A stretch of 64,000 bases of DNA, from the NCBI RefSeq assembly GCF_039539965.1, contig NZ_BAABED010000001.1:3534001-3598000 (forward strand). Reading direction: 5' to 3'. Source of the stretch: Arthrobacter methylotrophus (GTDB lineage: Bacteria > Actinomycetota > Actinomycetes > Actinomycetales > Micrococcaceae). Below the pieces are notes generated by a model that was not told where the DNA came from, did not search any database, and saw nothing but the letters and a program-made list of their open reading frames with translations. The translations under genes and the position numbers were made by a program. Positions 30,807 to 40,784 of the stretch are shown one piece after another (within the stretch, counting starts at the first letter, position 1; each line of letters opens with the position of its first letter).

Positions 30807-31871
30807 ATGAAGATTCGCGCACATGCGCTGGCTGGCATCGCACTCGCCGCCACAGCTGCCCTGAGCTTGGCCGCTTGCGGCGACGGCACAGCCTCCCCCG
30901 CAACCACCGGCACCGCTTCCGCCGACGCTGCCACCAAGGTGGCTGGCGAAATCACCGTCTACAACGCCCAGCACGACACCCTGACCAAGGAATGGGTGGA
31001 CGCGTTCACCAAGGAGACCGGCGTCAAGGTCACCATCCGTCAAGGTTCAGACAGCGAGCTCTCCAACCAGATCATCCAGGAAGGCGCGGCATCCCCGGCC
31101 GACGTCTTCCTCACGGAGAACTCCCCCGCCATGGCCCAGGTTGAGAACGCCGGCCTCTTCGCCGACATCGACAAGGCCACCGTGGCCCAGGTCCCGGCAG
31201 AATACCGTCCCTCCACCAACAAGTGGACCGGCATCGCCGCCCGCTCCACTGTCCTGGTTTATGACAAGACCAAGATCAGCGACGACAAGCTGCCCAAGTC
31301 CATGCTGGATCTGGCCAAGCCGGAGTGGAAGGGTCGCTGGGCAGCTTCGCCGTCCGGCGCCGACTTCCAAGCCATTGTTGCCGCCCTCCTCGAACAAAAG
31401 GGTGAGGCAGCCACCACCGAATGGCTCAAGGGCATGAAGGACAACTCCAAGGCGTACAAAGGCAACAGCACCGCCATGAAGGCAGTCAACGCAGGCGAAG
31501 TCGACGCCGCGCTGATCTACCACTACTACTACTACGGCGACCAGGCCAAGACCGGCGAGAACTCCAGCAAGGTCACCCCGTACTTCTTCAAGAACCAGGA
31601 CCCTGGCGCCTTTCTGTCCGTATCCGGCGGCGGCGTGCTGAAATCCTCCAAGAACGCTGCAGCCGCGCAGGCCTTCATCAAGTTCATCACCGGCAAGCAG
31701 GGCCAGGAAGTCCTCAAGAACGGAACCTCCTTCGAGTACGCGATCGCTTCCAGCGTGGACTCGAACGCTAAACTCGTTCCCATCAAGGATCTGCAAGCTC
31801 CCACCGTGGATCCGGCAAAACTGAACTCCTCAAAGGTCACCGACCTGATGACCAAGGCAGGACTGCTGTAA
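30807..31871 (+). CDS. Ferric iron ABC transporter substrate-binding lipoprotein (FbpA/FutA-type)
   Basis: 354 residues from ATG 30807. The signal peptide ends in the lipobox LAAC (Cys24). The mature part is a class-II binding protein of the iron type: [48 protein letters not shown], and the tyrosine cluster [10 protein letters not shown] expected to coordinate Fe(III). It delivers ferric iron to the permease pair encoded next. It is the first gene of the operon and follows an iron box. The family assignment is strong. Confidence 0.93.
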   Translation: MKIRAHALAGIALAATAALSLAACGDGTASPATTGTASADAATKVAGEITVYNAQHDTLTKEWVDAFTKETGVKVTIRQGSDSELSNQIIQEGAASPADVFLTENSPAMAQVENAGLFADIDKATVAQVPAEYRPSTNKWTGIAARSTVLVYDKTKISDDKLPKSMLDLAKPEWKGRWAASPSGADFQAIVAALLEQKGEAATTEWLKGMKDNSKAYKGNSTAMKAVNAGEVDAALIYHYYYYGDQAKTGENSSKVTPYFFKNQDPGAFLSVSGGGVLKSSKNAAAAQAFIKFITGKQGQEVLKNGTSFEYAIASSVDSNAKLVPIKDLQAPTVDPAKLNSSKVTDLMTKAGLL

Positions 31872-31875
31872 TTCT

Positions 31876-33486
31876 GTGACCACTGATCTAACGGCTCCCA
31901 TTTCTCCGGATATCCCGGAGGCTTCGGAGAGCACGACGACGGCGGGTAGGGGCAAGCGCCCCCGCCCGCCTTTCGGCGTTTCTGCAATATCCATCCTCGC
32001 GGTGCTGATCGCCCTGTTTTCGCTCATCCCGCTGGCCTACGTCGCTTACATGACGGCGGCGACCGGTTGGGACACCGCCGTCGCGCTCATCGTCAGGCCG
32101 CGGGTCGGCGAGCTACTCCTGAACACCGTCATGCTCGTGGTCTTCACGGTGCCCATATGCCTGGTGTTGGGAGTTGGCGGCGCGTGGCTCGTCGAACGCA
32201 CCAGGCTGAGGGGCCACCGCTGGTGGGCCGTGGCCTTGGCTGCCCCCCTTGCCATCCCGGCGTTCGTCAACAGTTACGCGTGGGTGTCCGCAGTCCCCTC
32301 CCTTGAGGGCATCTGGTCCGGCGTGCTGATAGCTACGCTGTCCTACTTCCCGCTTGTCTACATTCCTGCTGCGGCAACGCTGGGGCGTCTCGACCCCGCC
32401 ATTGAACAGTCCGCGGCATCCCTTGGATTGGGTCCGTGGGCCGTCTTCTTCCGCGTTGTCCTGCCGCAACTCCGGATCGCGATGACAGGCGGCGGGCTCT
32501 TGGTGTCCCTCCACTTGCTGGCAGAGTACGGGGCGTTCGCGATGATCCGATTCGACACGTTCACCACGGCGATCATGACCCAGTTCCAGTCCACGTTCAA
32601 CGGCACCGCCGGCAATATGTTGGCAAGCGTCTTGGTGTTCTTCTGCCTCATCCTGCTCCTGGTGGAAGTCAGGAGCCGCGGCACCGCGCGCTACGCCCGG
32701 GTCGGTTCAGGCGCCCAGGCCAGGTCGATCAGGCTCCCGCTGCGCCACTTCCAGCTTCCCTCCCAGCTCGCCCTGCTGGCCCTCACCGTCTTGGCTTTCG
32801 GCTTGCCGGTCTGGTTCGTCCTGCGCTGGGTGTTGGCGGGAGGTGCCCGGGTCTGGGCGGCCGACGAGTTCCTTCCGGCGCTCCTCCAGACCCTCGCCTA
32901 TGGCACCGTAGGCGCCGCGGCGACAATCGTCGTCGGATTCCCGATGGCGTATCTGGCCGTGCGGCACCCCAGCTGGTTCAGCAAGATGCTGGAGCTCTCA
33001 AACTACATCACCAGTTCCCTGCCTGGAATCGTGGTGGGCCTCGCCTTCGTGACCGTGAGCATCCGGATGGTTCCGGGCGTTTACCAAACGTCCGGGGTCC
33101 TGATTGCTGCCTATGTGCTGCTGTTCCTGCCACGGGCCCTGGTCAACATCCGCTCCGGGTTGGCCCAGGCCCCCAAAGAACTCGACGAAGCGGCACAGTC
33201 GCTCGGCAAGGCACCGCTCGTCTCCTTCCTCAAGGTAACCCTGCGCCTCACGGCTCCGGCCGCTGCCGGCGGAGCCGCACTGGTCTTCCTCGCCATTGTC
33301 AATGAACTGACGGCGACCCTGCTGCTATCCCCCAACGGCACGCACACCTTGGCCACTGAATTCTGGAGCAAGAGCAGCGAGATCGATTACGCGGGAGCGG
33401 CACCCTACGCCTTGCTCATGATCCTGTTGTCTGCCCCCATGACGTACCTGCTTTTCCAACAGTCCAAGAAAGTAGCCGGACAGTGA
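31876..33486 (+). CDS. Ferric iron ABC transporter permease (fused two-module FbpB-type)
   Basis: 536 residues from GTG 31876, four bases after the lipoprotein stop. It has about 12 membrane segments in two homologous halves; each has the EAA-type loop that contacts the ATPase ([24 protein letters not shown] in the first half, [20 protein letters not shown] in the second). This two-in-one layout is typical of FbpB/SfuB/HitB ferric permeases. It should form the membrane channel for iron. The stop overlaps the ATPase start. Confidence 0.93.
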   Translation: MTTDLTAPISPDIPEASESTTTAGRGKRPRPPFGVSAISILAVLIALFSLIPLAYVAYMTAATGWDTAVALIVRPRVGELLLNTVMLVVFTVPICLVLGVGGAWLVERTRLRGHRWWAVALAAPLAIPAFVNSYAWVSAVPSLEGIWSGVLIATLSYFPLVYIPAAATLGRLDPAIEQSAASLGLGPWAVFFRVVLPQLRIAMTGGGLLVSLHLLAEYGAFAMIRFDTFTTAIMTQFQSTFNGTAGNMLASVLVFFCLILLLVEVRSRGTARYARVGSGAQARSIRLPLRHFQLPSQLALLALTVLAFGLPVWFVLRWVLAGGARVWAADEFLPALLQTLAYGTVGAAATIVVGFPMAYLAVRHPSWFSKMLELSNYITSSLPGIVVGLAFVTVSIRMVPGVYQTSGVLIAAYVLLFLPRALVNIRSGLAQAPKELDEAAQSLGKAPLVSFLKVTLRLTAPAAAGGAALVFLAIVNELTATLLLSPNGTHTLATEFWSKSSEIDYAGAAPYALLMILLSAPMTYLLFQQSKKVAGQ

Positions 33487-34637
33487 CCGAACAATCCCCC
33501 TCAAGACTCCCGGCACCCCGCGTCGCGGCTTCGGTGGCGCCTACTACCAACACGCACCTGGACATCTCCGAAGTCACCAAGAATTTCGGCCCCCAGGCAG
33601 TGCTGAAGGGTGTCAACCTGTCCGTGGCCAAGGGCGGAACCACCGCCATCGTAGGACCTTCCGGATCCGGCAAGACCACCCTTCTGCGCCTGATCGCAGG
33701 TTTTGAACACCCCGACACCGGATCCATCAGCCTCAATGGCAGCAAGGTGGCCGGGGACGGCATTTGGGTACCGGCCCACAGGCGCCACGTTGGCTATGTC
33801 GCGCAGGACGGTGCGCTCTTCCCGCACCTCACGGTGGGACAGAACATCGCTTTCGGGCTGAACAGCTCAGCCCTCGACGGCGGCCGCCGCGCCGTGAAGG
33901 CCCGGGTCCAGGAGCTGCTGGAGATGGTGTCTCTGGACACCGACATGGCAAAGCGGCGCCCACACCAACTCTCTGGCGGACAGCAGCAGCGGGTCGCGCT
34001 TGCCCGTGCCCTGGCCCGCGAACCGGAGCTCATGCTGCTGGACGAACCGTTCTCCGCCCTCGACGCCGGCCTCCGGGTGGCCACCCGACGCGCCGTGGCA
34101 AGGGTGCTGAACGAAGCCGGCGTCACCACCATCTTGGTGACGCACGACCAGGCCGAGGCCCTCTCCTTCGCAGACCAGGTAGCGATCATGCGTGGCGGGA
34201 AGCTGGCTCAGATCGGCAACCCGTTCGTGGTGTACACGCGTCCGGCCGACCGGGCCACGGCAGAATTTCTCGGCGACGCCGTCATCCTGGACGCGTGGAT
34301 GGAGGGCTCCCTGGCAACATGCTCGCTGGGCGGAATCCCCGTACGCCGTCCCCCGGCCCAAGGCCTGGTGCAATTGATGCTCCGCCCGGAACAGATCCGG
34401 ATTGCCCCGGACGGTCCCATCCGCGGCGTGGTGGTTGACACCGACTATTTCGGGCCAGAGACCACCGTGCGGATCAAACTTGCTCCGCGCATTGCTGCCG
34501 AAGGCGCCACCCGAACCAATCCGGGAGGCGGCGAGATCATCACCATCCGCCACTGGAACGCTTCCATCACCAAGCCCGGCACGGAACTCTGCCTCCGCGT
34601 GGTGGGCGAGGGCGTGGCGTTCCCCATGGAGGACTAG
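33483..34637 (+). CDS. Ferric iron ABC transporter ATP-binding protein (FbpC-type)
   Basis: 384 residues from GTG 33483, overlapping the permease stop (GTGA). Walker A is GPSGSGKTT (58-66), the signature LSGGQQQR, Walker [13 protein letters not shown] and the switch His in [15 protein letters not shown]-terminal TOBE-like domain runs from about 285 to the end ([16 protein letters not shown]). It powers iron uptake through the fused permease upstream. It is the last gene of the three-gene iron operon. Confidence 0.94.
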   Translation: MTEQSPSRLPAPRVAASVAPTTNTHLDISEVTKNFGPQAVLKGVNLSVAKGGTTAIVGPSGSGKTTLLRLIAGFEHPDTGSISLNGSKVAGDGIWVPAHRRHVGYVAQDGALFPHLTVGQNIAFGLNSSALDGGRRAVKARVQELLEMVSLDTDMAKRRPHQLSGGQQQRVALARALAREPELMLLDEPFSALDAGLRVATRRAVARVLNEAGVTTILVTHDQAEALSFADQVAIMRGGKLAQIGNPFVVYTRPADRATAEFLGDAVILDAWMEGSLATCSLGGIPVRRPPAQGLVQLMLRPEQIRIAPDGPIRGVVVDTDYFGPETTVRIKLAPRIAAEGATRTNPGGGEIITIRHWNASITKPGTELCLRVVGEGVAFPMED

Positions 34638-34725
34638 GCAAGCGACATTAGCCAACGATGGCGCGCCACAACGCGGGCGTGCTAGCGTCGTGGCGATCGT
34701 GATCTATCGGCAGGAGGTGAGCCCC

Positions 34726-34785
34726 ATGAACGCAGTATCCGCAATGGGTGCTCCCCTGCAGTCCACGGTCGCGCGACTGAAGTAG
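34726..34785 (+). CDS. Possible 19-residue leader ORF before the patatin pseudogene
   Basis: ATG 34726 has a perfect AGGAGGTGA upstream and would encode MNAVSAMGAPLQSTVARLK, followed by TAG. It lies just before the broken patatin gene. It could be a true leader peptide or the remains of the former gene's upstream region; no family is recognised. Confidence 0.3.
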   Translation: MNAVSAMGAPLQSTVARLK

Positions 34786-34832
34786 TCGCCACCGGGAGCG
34801 CCCCACAGGCAATTCGCGAAAAGGCGACTCCC

Positions 34833-35224
34833 ATGAACACAACACCTTCTTCACCCTTACAATCCCGCGAGCGAGCGTTGGTCCTCGGTGGCCCGGACCG
34901 GTGAACGGGTCGCGTTCGAGCGCGACTGCGGTGTCGGCTTAGCGGACGCCATAGCCGCCAGCTCTTCCAGTGGCTTGCCTACGCTCGGGTCCTGGTGCTC
35001 TCACTCTTCGGTGGCAGATCATTGCAACCGGTGGAGTGGGGCACGCATCTGGCAACGCAGGTCGACGAACTCCGGGCACGCGGCAGCTTGGTCGAAACGA
35101 TCTTCCCGGACAGCACATGTTCGGCGCCAATGCCATGGATCTGTCGCTGCGTCCGCCCGCGGCCCAGGCCGGTTACGAGCAAGGTAAGTCCCTTGCCGCG
35201 CAGCTCACCGGGTTCTGGGGCTGA
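34833..35224 (+). pseudogene. Patatin-like phospholipase, internally deleted and frameshifted remnant
   Basis: Three pieces of a patatin-like hydrolase lie in order in different frames. Piece 1 from ATG 34833 has the N-terminal RERALVLGG and then a stop after PDR, where the glycine-rich oxyanion loop and the GxSxG serine should follow. Piece 2 has RVAFERDCGVGLADAIAASS, then in another frame LVLSLFGGRSLQPVEWGTHL and DELRARGSLVETIFPDST. Piece 3, in the frame ending at TGA 35224, has FGANAMDLSLRPPAAQAGYE and QGKSLAAQLTGFWG, a normal patatin C-terminus. The nucleophile region is deleted, so no active enzyme can be made. This explains the 630-base gap between the iron operon and the MOSC gene. Confidence 0.82.
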
Positions 35225-35267
35225 GTGCCGCGGAGCTACTGATCCGGGACAGGCATAGCCTTGTGGC

Positions 35268-35840
35268 ATGACTCCAAGCTACAGGTACGACGTGGAGATC
35301 CTGCATCTGCTCGTGTCATCCGGCCACGCCTATTTCGGCCGTGCCCGTGATGGTGCCGCCGAGGTGCGCACCACGGATGCCGATCAGGTCGACGTCGTCA
35401 ACGGCAAGGGCATCGTCGGTGACCGGTTCTTCGGCAAGGCCGCGCATATGGATGCCGCAGTCACGCTGATGGCCGTCGAGTCCCTCGAAGCCATGGCCGC
35501 TGAGCTGGGCGCCGAGCCCTTTGACCCGCTCCTCACGCGCCGCAATGTGGTCCTCAGGGGAGCCCATCTAGCTCCCCTGCTGGGCGAAGAGTTCGTGTTG
35601 GAATCCCGTGGCGGCCTAGTGCGGTTACGGGGCGGACGCCCGGCCCACCCCTGCGCTTGGATGGACCAAGTCCTGGCTCCGGGCGCCCACGCCGCCATGC
35701 GCGGACGGGGCGGCGTGCGCTGCCAAGCGCTCTCGGATGGCATCCTGCATCGTGGCCCAGCTGTGCTAATTAGCCCGGTGCCGCTCGACCCCGACAAAGC
35801 CGGCGACGCCACCCGCCTCCGGGCTTCACGGCTGCCATAG
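35268..35840 (+). CDS. MOSC-domain protein
   Basis: 190 residues of a MOSC (molybdenum-cofactor sulfurase C-terminal) domain. It has the typical GKGIVGDRFFGKAAHMDAAVTLM, LLTRRNVVLRG and the CAWMDQ segment, whose Cys would carry sulfur or the cofactor ligand. It is a stand-alone MOSC protein of the YiiM/YuaD-like class; such proteins can reduce N-hydroxylated bases when they have molybdenum partners, but none is adjacent. Convergent or independent of its neighbours. Confidence 0.85.
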   Translation: MTPSYRYDVEILHLLVSSGHAYFGRARDGAAEVRTTDADQVDVVNGKGIVGDRFFGKAAHMDAAVTLMAVESLEAMAAELGAEPFDPLLTRRNVVLRGAHLAPLLGEEFVLESRGGLVRLRGGRPAHPCAWMDQVLAPGAHAAMRGRGGVRCQALSDGILHRGPAVLISPVPLDPDKAGDATRLRASRLP

Positions 35841-36055
35841 CTCAGTTCATATGACTGCCGCGGTTCGGCTGCATGGCATGGAACACGTAGATCCCGACGC
35901 CGGCGCGGAGCGGCGCTGCCGACATCACGTACCGTGAGGGTGGGTTTTTTATGGCGTCGCCCGACACCAGAAAATTTCTGCCAATTTTCCGATTCTTTCG
36001 GCGGGCAGGTGTACTTCGAGCTAATAATGTCGTACCCCTTTGCGATGCTTTGGTT

Positions 36056-37543
36056 ATGGCCGGGAACCGGGAAACACAGCTGATCGGATCGGGCGCGCCT
36101 TCCCGCGGCGCGGGTCCGGATTTTGCTGTCCCGCGGGTTCGGGTGCAGGATCTGATCGACTCGGTGAACTCGCTCCGGCCAGGCACCCTCGGCACCGAAC
36201 TAGCCGGCGGCACCGAGCTTGCCGACCTAATAAACCAGTTGCGGGGCCTTGAAGACCTAAAGTCCGCGATCGCGTGCGCCCAGGCCCGGATCACCGTCGC
36301 GTTCGATGCCGCCCAGCGCAGCGCGGAGTCAGATCTGGGTGTCCCGGTCGCAGAACAGGGACGCGGCGTCGGAGCACAAATTGCCTTGGCCCGGCGGGAA
36401 TCCCCGGCCCGCGGATCCCGGCTCCTGGGACTCGCGAAAGCCCTCGTGGCCGAAATGCCGCATACCCTGGCCGCACTGGACACCGGGCAGCTGAACGAGT
36501 GGCGCGCCACCCTGCTCGTGAAGGAAACAGCCTGCCTGGCCGCCGAAGACCGCTGCGCCGTGGACGAAGAGCTCGCCGCCGACACGGGAGTCTTTGACGG
36601 CGCCGGAGACAAGGCCATCATCACTGCGGCTAGGGCCGCGGCCTACCGGCGGGACCCGCGCTCCGTTACACAGCGCGCCAGCCACGCCGCCACCGAACGG
36701 CACGTCAGCCTGCGCCCGGCACCGGACACCATGACCTACCTGACCGCCCTGCTTCCCGTCGCCCAAGGCGTGGCCGTGCACGCGGCCCTGAGCCGGCACG
36801 CCGACACCCTCCGCCCGGCAGGGGACACTCGCAGCCGGGGCCAGATCATGACCGACGCCCTCGTCGAACGCACCACCGGCACCCCCGCGGGGATTTGCGG
36901 CGTCGAGGTCCAGCTCGTCATGACCGACCGCACCCTGTTCCAGGGCGACAGCGAGCCGGCCCGTCTGCCCGGCTACGGCATCGTCCCCGCCGGTTGGGCA
37001 AGGACAATGCTCGCCGGGAACCACCAAGCCGGGCATGACGGGGATCTGAAGCTCTGGCTCCGGCGTCTCTTTACCGCCCCCAGAAGCGGGGAGCTTGTCG
37101 GCATCGATTCCCGGGCACGCTTCTTCCCGGCCGGTTTGCGGCGCTTCATCCAAGCCCGCGACGACACCTGCCGGACACCCTACTGCGACGCGCCCATCCG
37201 GCACTTCGACCACATCGTCCCCCGGCACGGCGGAGGACCCACCAGCCTGAGCAACGGGGCGGGCTTGTGCGAAGCCTGCAACCACACCAAAGAACTCCCC
37301 GGCTGGACAGCACGAACCGGGACGGGAAGGGCACGGCATGTCATCGAATTCCGCACCCCCACCGGGCACCACTACGCATCAACAGCCCCGCCGTTGCCAG
37401 GGACTGAGCCTCCAAGAACTGGGCCACCGGGCACAGACCCGCCCATTATCGCGGCACTGCATTCCAGGCGCAGCCGACGTAAGCTCCGACACTACGTCAA
37501 AGCCCTTAAGTTTGCCCGCGTCACCGAACTGCAGGCCGCCTAA
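36056..37543 (+). CDS. DUF222 and HNH endonuclease domain protein (13E12 repeat family)
   Basis: 495 residues from ATG 36056; the frame extends to 35951, but the upstream part is AT-rich, poorly coded and looks like promoter. Residues 70-300 are DUF222 and the C-terminal part is an HNH nuclease (CRTPYCDAPIRHFDHIVPR, then GGPTSLSNGAGLCEACNHTK) with zinc-binding cysteine pairs. Such proteins occur in many near-identical copies in actinobacterial genomes, mobile-like, and their role is unproven. The end is Pro/Thr-rich and basic. It lies beside the patatin pseudogene. Confidence 0.88.
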   Translation: MAGNRETQLIGSGAPSRGAGPDFAVPRVRVQDLIDSVNSLRPGTLGTELAGGTELADLINQLRGLEDLKSAIACAQARITVAFDAAQRSAESDLGVPVAEQGRGVGAQIALARRESPARGSRLLGLAKALVAEMPHTLAALDTGQLNEWRATLLVKETACLAAEDRCAVDEELAADTGVFDGAGDKAIITAARAAAYRRDPRSVTQRASHAATERHVSLRPAPDTMTYLTALLPVAQGVAVHAALSRHADTLRPAGDTRSRGQIMTDALVERTTGTPAGICGVEVQLVMTDRTLFQGDSEPARLPGYGIVPAGWARTMLAGNHQAGHDGDLKLWLRRLFTAPRSGELVGIDSRARFFPAGLRRFIQARDDTCRTPYCDAPIRHFDHIVPRHGGGPTSLSNGAGLCEACNHTKELPGWTARTGTGRARHVIEFRTPTGHHYASTAPPLPGTEPPRTGPPGTDPPIIAALHSRRSRRKLRHYVKALKFARVTELQAA

Positions 37544-37554
37544 GTAAGCTGTGC

Positions 37555-38550
37555 CTAGCGAGGAGCCGCATCCTTCGCGGCGAGCGGCAGGGTGATCTTC
37601 ATAACCGTTCCCCGCGGACCGCTGCGCTCAACTGCCACTGTGCCGCCCGCCCGGGTGACGATTTCACGCACGAGTGCCAAGCCGATTCCGAAGCTGCGCT
37701 GGCCGGGTGCGCCTTCCGGACCGTGGGTCCTCACGAAGCGGTCAAAGATCCGGGTCTGGTCCACTCCTTTGATACCGGCCCCCGAATCCGCGACAGTGAC
37801 TACCGCCCGGTTCCCGAGCACCGCCGTCGTGATCCCCACGTGGCCCCCGGCCGGGGTGTGCGCCAACGCATTGTCGGCCAGGGCAAGGAGCGCGCGCCGG
37901 AAGCCATTGCCGTCAATGAGCGAGAACGGGCGGTCCCTTTCCGTCAAGGTGACGCGGACGTTCTTCTCCCCCGCGAGTTGTTGCAGGCTCTCGACGACGG
38001 CGCCCGCGACCTTGGCGAGATCGCTTGGCTCTGCGGCGGCATCCGGCGGCGAGCCGGTGGCTGCCACCAGCAACTCGTTGACGATACCGGTGAGGGTCGC
38101 AGTGTCATTGCGGATGCGGGCCAGTGCGAGCCCGGTTTTTGAGTCCGCGGCGGCATCGCGTTGGGCCAGCTGGACGCGTGCATCCAGGATGGCCAAGGGC
38201 GTGCGCAATTCGTGGCTGGCGTCCTGCACGAACCGTCGCTGCAATGCGAGCGCTTCTCCCAGCGGCCTGATGGCACTCCGCGCGCTGAGCCAGCCGATGG
38301 CACCGGCCAGAAAGATCCCGGCGATGCCGGCAATGATCATGGCCTTCAGGAGGTCCTTGGTATCCAGATACGCGTAGACGGACCCGGTTTCGCCCGGACC
38401 TGGCAGTGCTGGCTGCCGCGCCTGGTTGAAAAGGTAGATCGCGGCGGCCGCGAGAAGGCACAACACCAAAACCGTGCATGCCGCACTGATCCGCACTGCG
38501 ATCTTCAGAGAGGCCTTGCGGAGGGTCGCCTGGTCCGGGTTCTCAGTCAT
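37555..38550 (-). CDS. Sensor histidine kinase with short extracytoplasmic loop, no HAMP
   Basis: 331 residues. Helix 1 at about 19-41, a loop of about 28 residues, helix 2 at about 70-88, then a HisKA box with His113 (DASHELRTP) almost directly after the membrane, so there is no room for a normal HAMP domain. The HATPase domain shows DNALAHTP (N box), DSGAGI (G1) and GIGLALV (G2). It overlaps the response-regulator stop by eight bases. The short loop is like that of intramembrane-sensing kinases for cell-envelope stress. Confidence 0.92.
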   Translation of the reverse strand: MTENPDQATLRKASLKIAVRISAACTVLVLCLLAAAAIYLFNQARQPALPGPGETGSVYAYLDTKDLLKAMIIAGIAGIFLAGAIGWLSARSAIRPLGEALALQRRFVQDASHELRTPLAILDARVQLAQRDAAADSKTGLALARIRNDTATLTGIVNELLVAATGSPPDAAAEPSDLAKVAGAVVESLQQLAGEKNVRVTLTERDRPFSLIDGNGFRRALLALADNALAHTPAGGHVGITTAVLGNRAVVTVADSGAGIKGVDQTRIFDRFVRTHGPEGAPGQRSFGIGLALVREIVTRAGGTVAVERSGPRGTVMKITLPLAAKDAAPR

Positions 38551-39217
38551 GGGGATCTCCGATCTGGTAACCGAGCCCGTGGACCGTCCGGATCACGGCC
38601 TTGGAGATCTTGCGGCGCAAGTGGTGGACGTAGGTGTCGATCACGCCGGGCTGGTCCGTAGGGTGGAACAGGGCGTTGATGAGGTCTTCGCGGGTGAAGA
38701 CCCGTTCCGGTGCGCTGGCCAGGGTCTCCAAGAGTCCGGCTTCCTTCGCCGTCAGTGTGACCACGGAACCATACACGGAGCGCATGGAGCGGGCACCGGC
38801 GTCGAGCTCCCAATCCCCGATTCCCAGGGTGCTGGTCGGCTGGGCATACGTCCGGGTGAGAGCGCGCAAGCGGGCGGCGAGTTCCAAGGCATCAAACGGT
38901 TTGGCCATGTAATCGTTGGCACCGGCGTCGAGGCCACGGATCTTCTCCTCGGTGGCCCCGAGTGCCGTGAGGATGAGGATGGGGGTAACGATTCCCTTGG
39001 CCCGAAGGGCCGTGATCAAGGCAATGCCGTCCATGACCGGCAGTCCACGGTCAACGACCATCGCATCCCACCTATGGGTCAAGGCGAGGTGGAGGCCGTC
39101 GCGCCCATTGGCAGCTAAGCGGACGTCGAAGTCCTGCTCAAGGAGTTCGGTGATGAGCGGGCCCAAGGCAGGGTCGTCTTCGACCAGAAGGATGGAAGGC
39201 CGCTCAGCTGTTGTCAT
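38543..39217 (-). CDS. OmpR/PmrA-like response regulator
   Basis: 224 residues from ATG 39217. The receiver domain has the acid pair ED14-15 region, the phosphoacceptor Asp56 (VVDRGLPVMDG) and the Lys in MAKPFDALE. The DNA-binding winged helix ends in VHHLRRKI and VHGLGYQIG. It overlaps the kinase gene and follows the DedA gene with about five bases between. A CTTAAG-N5-CTTAA site upstream of the operon is a good candidate for its binding and autoregulation. Confidence 0.92.
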   Translation of the reverse strand: MTTAERPSILLVEDDPALGPLITELLEQDFDVRLAANGRDGLHLALTHRWDAMVVDRGLPVMDGIALITALRAKGIVTPILILTALGATEEKIRGLDAGANDYMAKPFDALELAARLRALTRTYAQPTSTLGIGDWELDAGARSMRSVYGSVVTLTAKEAGLLETLASAPERVFTREDLINALFHPTDQPGVIDTYVHHLRRKISKAVIRTVHGLGYQIGDPHD

Positions 39218-39222
39218 GCTGT

Positions 39223-39876
39223 CTATTCTTCCCCGGCGTGCCCGTTCGTGGCGCCTGCTGTGACCTTGCGGCGCTTCTTGAGGAATTCGATTCCCCAAGG
39301 CAGAACGGAGATCAAAACCATGATGACTGCAATGGCGTCAATGTTGTTCGCGACGAACTGAAAGTGTCCCAACCAGGACCCGAGGAGTGTCACGGAGGTT
39401 CCCCACATGATGGCGCCGGCGATATTCCACAGTGTGAAGGACTTGTGGTCGTAGCGGGCGATGCCTGCGCTCAGCGGAGCGAAGGTCCGCACGATGGGCA
39501 CGAAGCGGGCCAAGACAATCGCGGGCCCGCCGCGGCGCTTGAAGAATTCCTCGGCCGTGTCCAGGTGAGCGGTCTTCAAGACCCGGGCATCGTCCTTGAA
39601 CCAGCGCCGTCCAAACTTGCGCCCGAGCATGTAGCCGATCTGGTCTCCAGCGATGGCAGCTGCCGATACCACCGCGATCAACACCGGCAGTTCAAGCTGC
39701 AGCTGCTGGTGAAGGAGCCCGGTAGTGAACAGCAAGGAATCACCAGGCAGGAAAGGGAAGAGGAGCCCGGATTCGATAAACACGATCAAAGCCACGATCC
39801 CCAGCGCCGCGGGGCCCAGGCCTTGCAGAATGGTGGTGGGATCAAGGAATGCCGGCATGGCGGAAAGTACGTGCAT
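39223..39876 (-). CDS. DedA-family membrane protein (undecaprenyl-phosphate flippase family)
   Basis: 217 residues from ATG 39876 with AGGAGG upstream. It has the DedA motifs: FIESGLLFPFLPGDSLLFTTG, GDQIGYMLGRKFGRRWF and the FVPIVRTFAPLSAGIARYD segment with the conserved Arg residues of the SNARE-associated/DedA fold. DedA proteins include UptA, which recycles undecaprenyl phosphate across the membrane. It lies between the PAP2 and response-regulator genes in one operon. Confidence 0.92.
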   Translation of the reverse strand: MHVLSAMPAFLDPTTILQGLGPAALGIVALIVFIESGLLFPFLPGDSLLFTTGLLHQQLQLELPVLIAVVSAAAIAGDQIGYMLGRKFGRRWFKDDARVLKTAHLDTAEEFFKRRGGPAIVLARFVPIVRTFAPLSAGIARYDHKSFTLWNIAGAIMWGTSVTLLGSWLGHFQFVANNIDAIAVIMVLISVLPWGIEFLKKRRKVTAGATNGHAGEE

Positions 39877-39886
39877 GGGGTCCTCC

Positions 39887-40720
39887 TCAGGATCCGTGTG
39901 CTTGCGTTGCGGCTGCTTCCGGAGAGACTGCTTCTGGAGAGTCCAATGCGGCAGCGGTCCGGCGCGGCAGCCGCTCCAGGACCCGCGGTGCGTACCGGTT
40001 CCAGAGCCCGGCCAAGACAATGACCGCGGCGCTGGTGGCCAGGAAGGACGCCACCACATCGCTGGGGTAATGGACTCCGATATAGATCCGGGACCACGCC
40101 ACCACCACGGCCAGGACGGCACCAGCCCACGCGGTGATGGGGCCCCATCGCGTGCCCCGGACCAGGAAGTACAGTGCAAAGGCGAGCGCTACGGCGAAGG
40201 CCGTATGTCCGCTGGGAAAGCTATTGGAACCCGTTTCCGGGGCGAGCGGATCGAAAAGCAGCGCAGGGTTGGGCCGGTGCCGGGCGACGATGAGCTTGAA
40301 TCCCTCGCTGGCCACCCATCCCGAACACGCGAAGAGCACAAACATGAACGCCCGCACCAAGGACCTGCGCACCAGGAAAAGGTACAAACCGATCACCAGG
40401 ACAATGCACACTCCTGCCACGGGGGCGAAGAGAAAGTTCAGTGCCATTGCGAGCGCCGTCAGCACAGCCACGTGATGGCGGCTGAGTTCCTGGTCAACGC
40501 CGAACTCGTTGGTGGTCAGGCCCCCTACCAGCTGAACGCTGAAGCCGATGGCAAGGACTGCCGCGGCGAGGGCAATGCCCCACAGAAGCCAGTATCTGGG
40601 CTGCGGAAGCAACGGCACGCCGCGGCCTGCCGCAACAGTGGGACGTGCGGCAACACGGTGACGGACGACGGCGGAAGGCCGGCTTTCCGTGGAAGCGTTC
40701 TGCTTGGCATATGGCGGCAT
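39887..40720 (-). CDS. PAP2-superfamily membrane phosphatase (undecaprenyl-pyrophosphatase-like)
   Basis: 277 residues with six predicted membrane segments and the full phosphatase signature: KLIVARHRPNP (motif 1), FPSGHTAFAVA (motif 2) and SRIYIGVHYPSDVV (motif 3). It should hydrolyse lipid pyrophosphates such as undecaprenyl-PP or phosphatidate outside the cytoplasm. It is the first gene of the operon and ends ten bases before the DedA start. Pairing with DedA supports a lipid-carrier role, which remains an inference. Confidence 0.92.
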   Translation of the reverse strand: MPPYAKQNASTESRPSAVVRHRVAARPTVAAGRGVPLLPQPRYWLLWGIALAAAVLAIGFSVQLVGGLTTNEFGVDQELSRHHVAVLTALAMALNFLFAPVAGVCIVLVIGLYLFLVRRSLVRAFMFVLFACSGWVASEGFKLIVARHRPNPALLFDPLAPETGSNSFPSGHTAFAVALAFALYFLVRGTRWGPITAWAGAVLAVVVAWSRIYIGVHYPSDVVASFLATSAAVIVLAGLWNRYAPRVLERLPRRTAAALDSPEAVSPEAAATQAHGS

Positions 40721-40784
40721 GGGACTCTCCGACTCGGGGGGTGGCGGCCCTTGCGGGGCTTGCTTCCACTCTCGCGCACGGCAT

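Noticed and set aside
34726..34785. Functional transcription-attenuation leader peptide
   Set aside because: The frame has no run of regulatory codons and the downstream gene is dead, so a real attenuator role is unsupported; kept only as a low-confidence ORF.
35842..36624. Minus-strand 260-codon frame over the DUF222-HNH gene start
   Set aside because: Ser/Ala/Arg-rich shadow of the plus-strand gene, no motif and no ribosome site.
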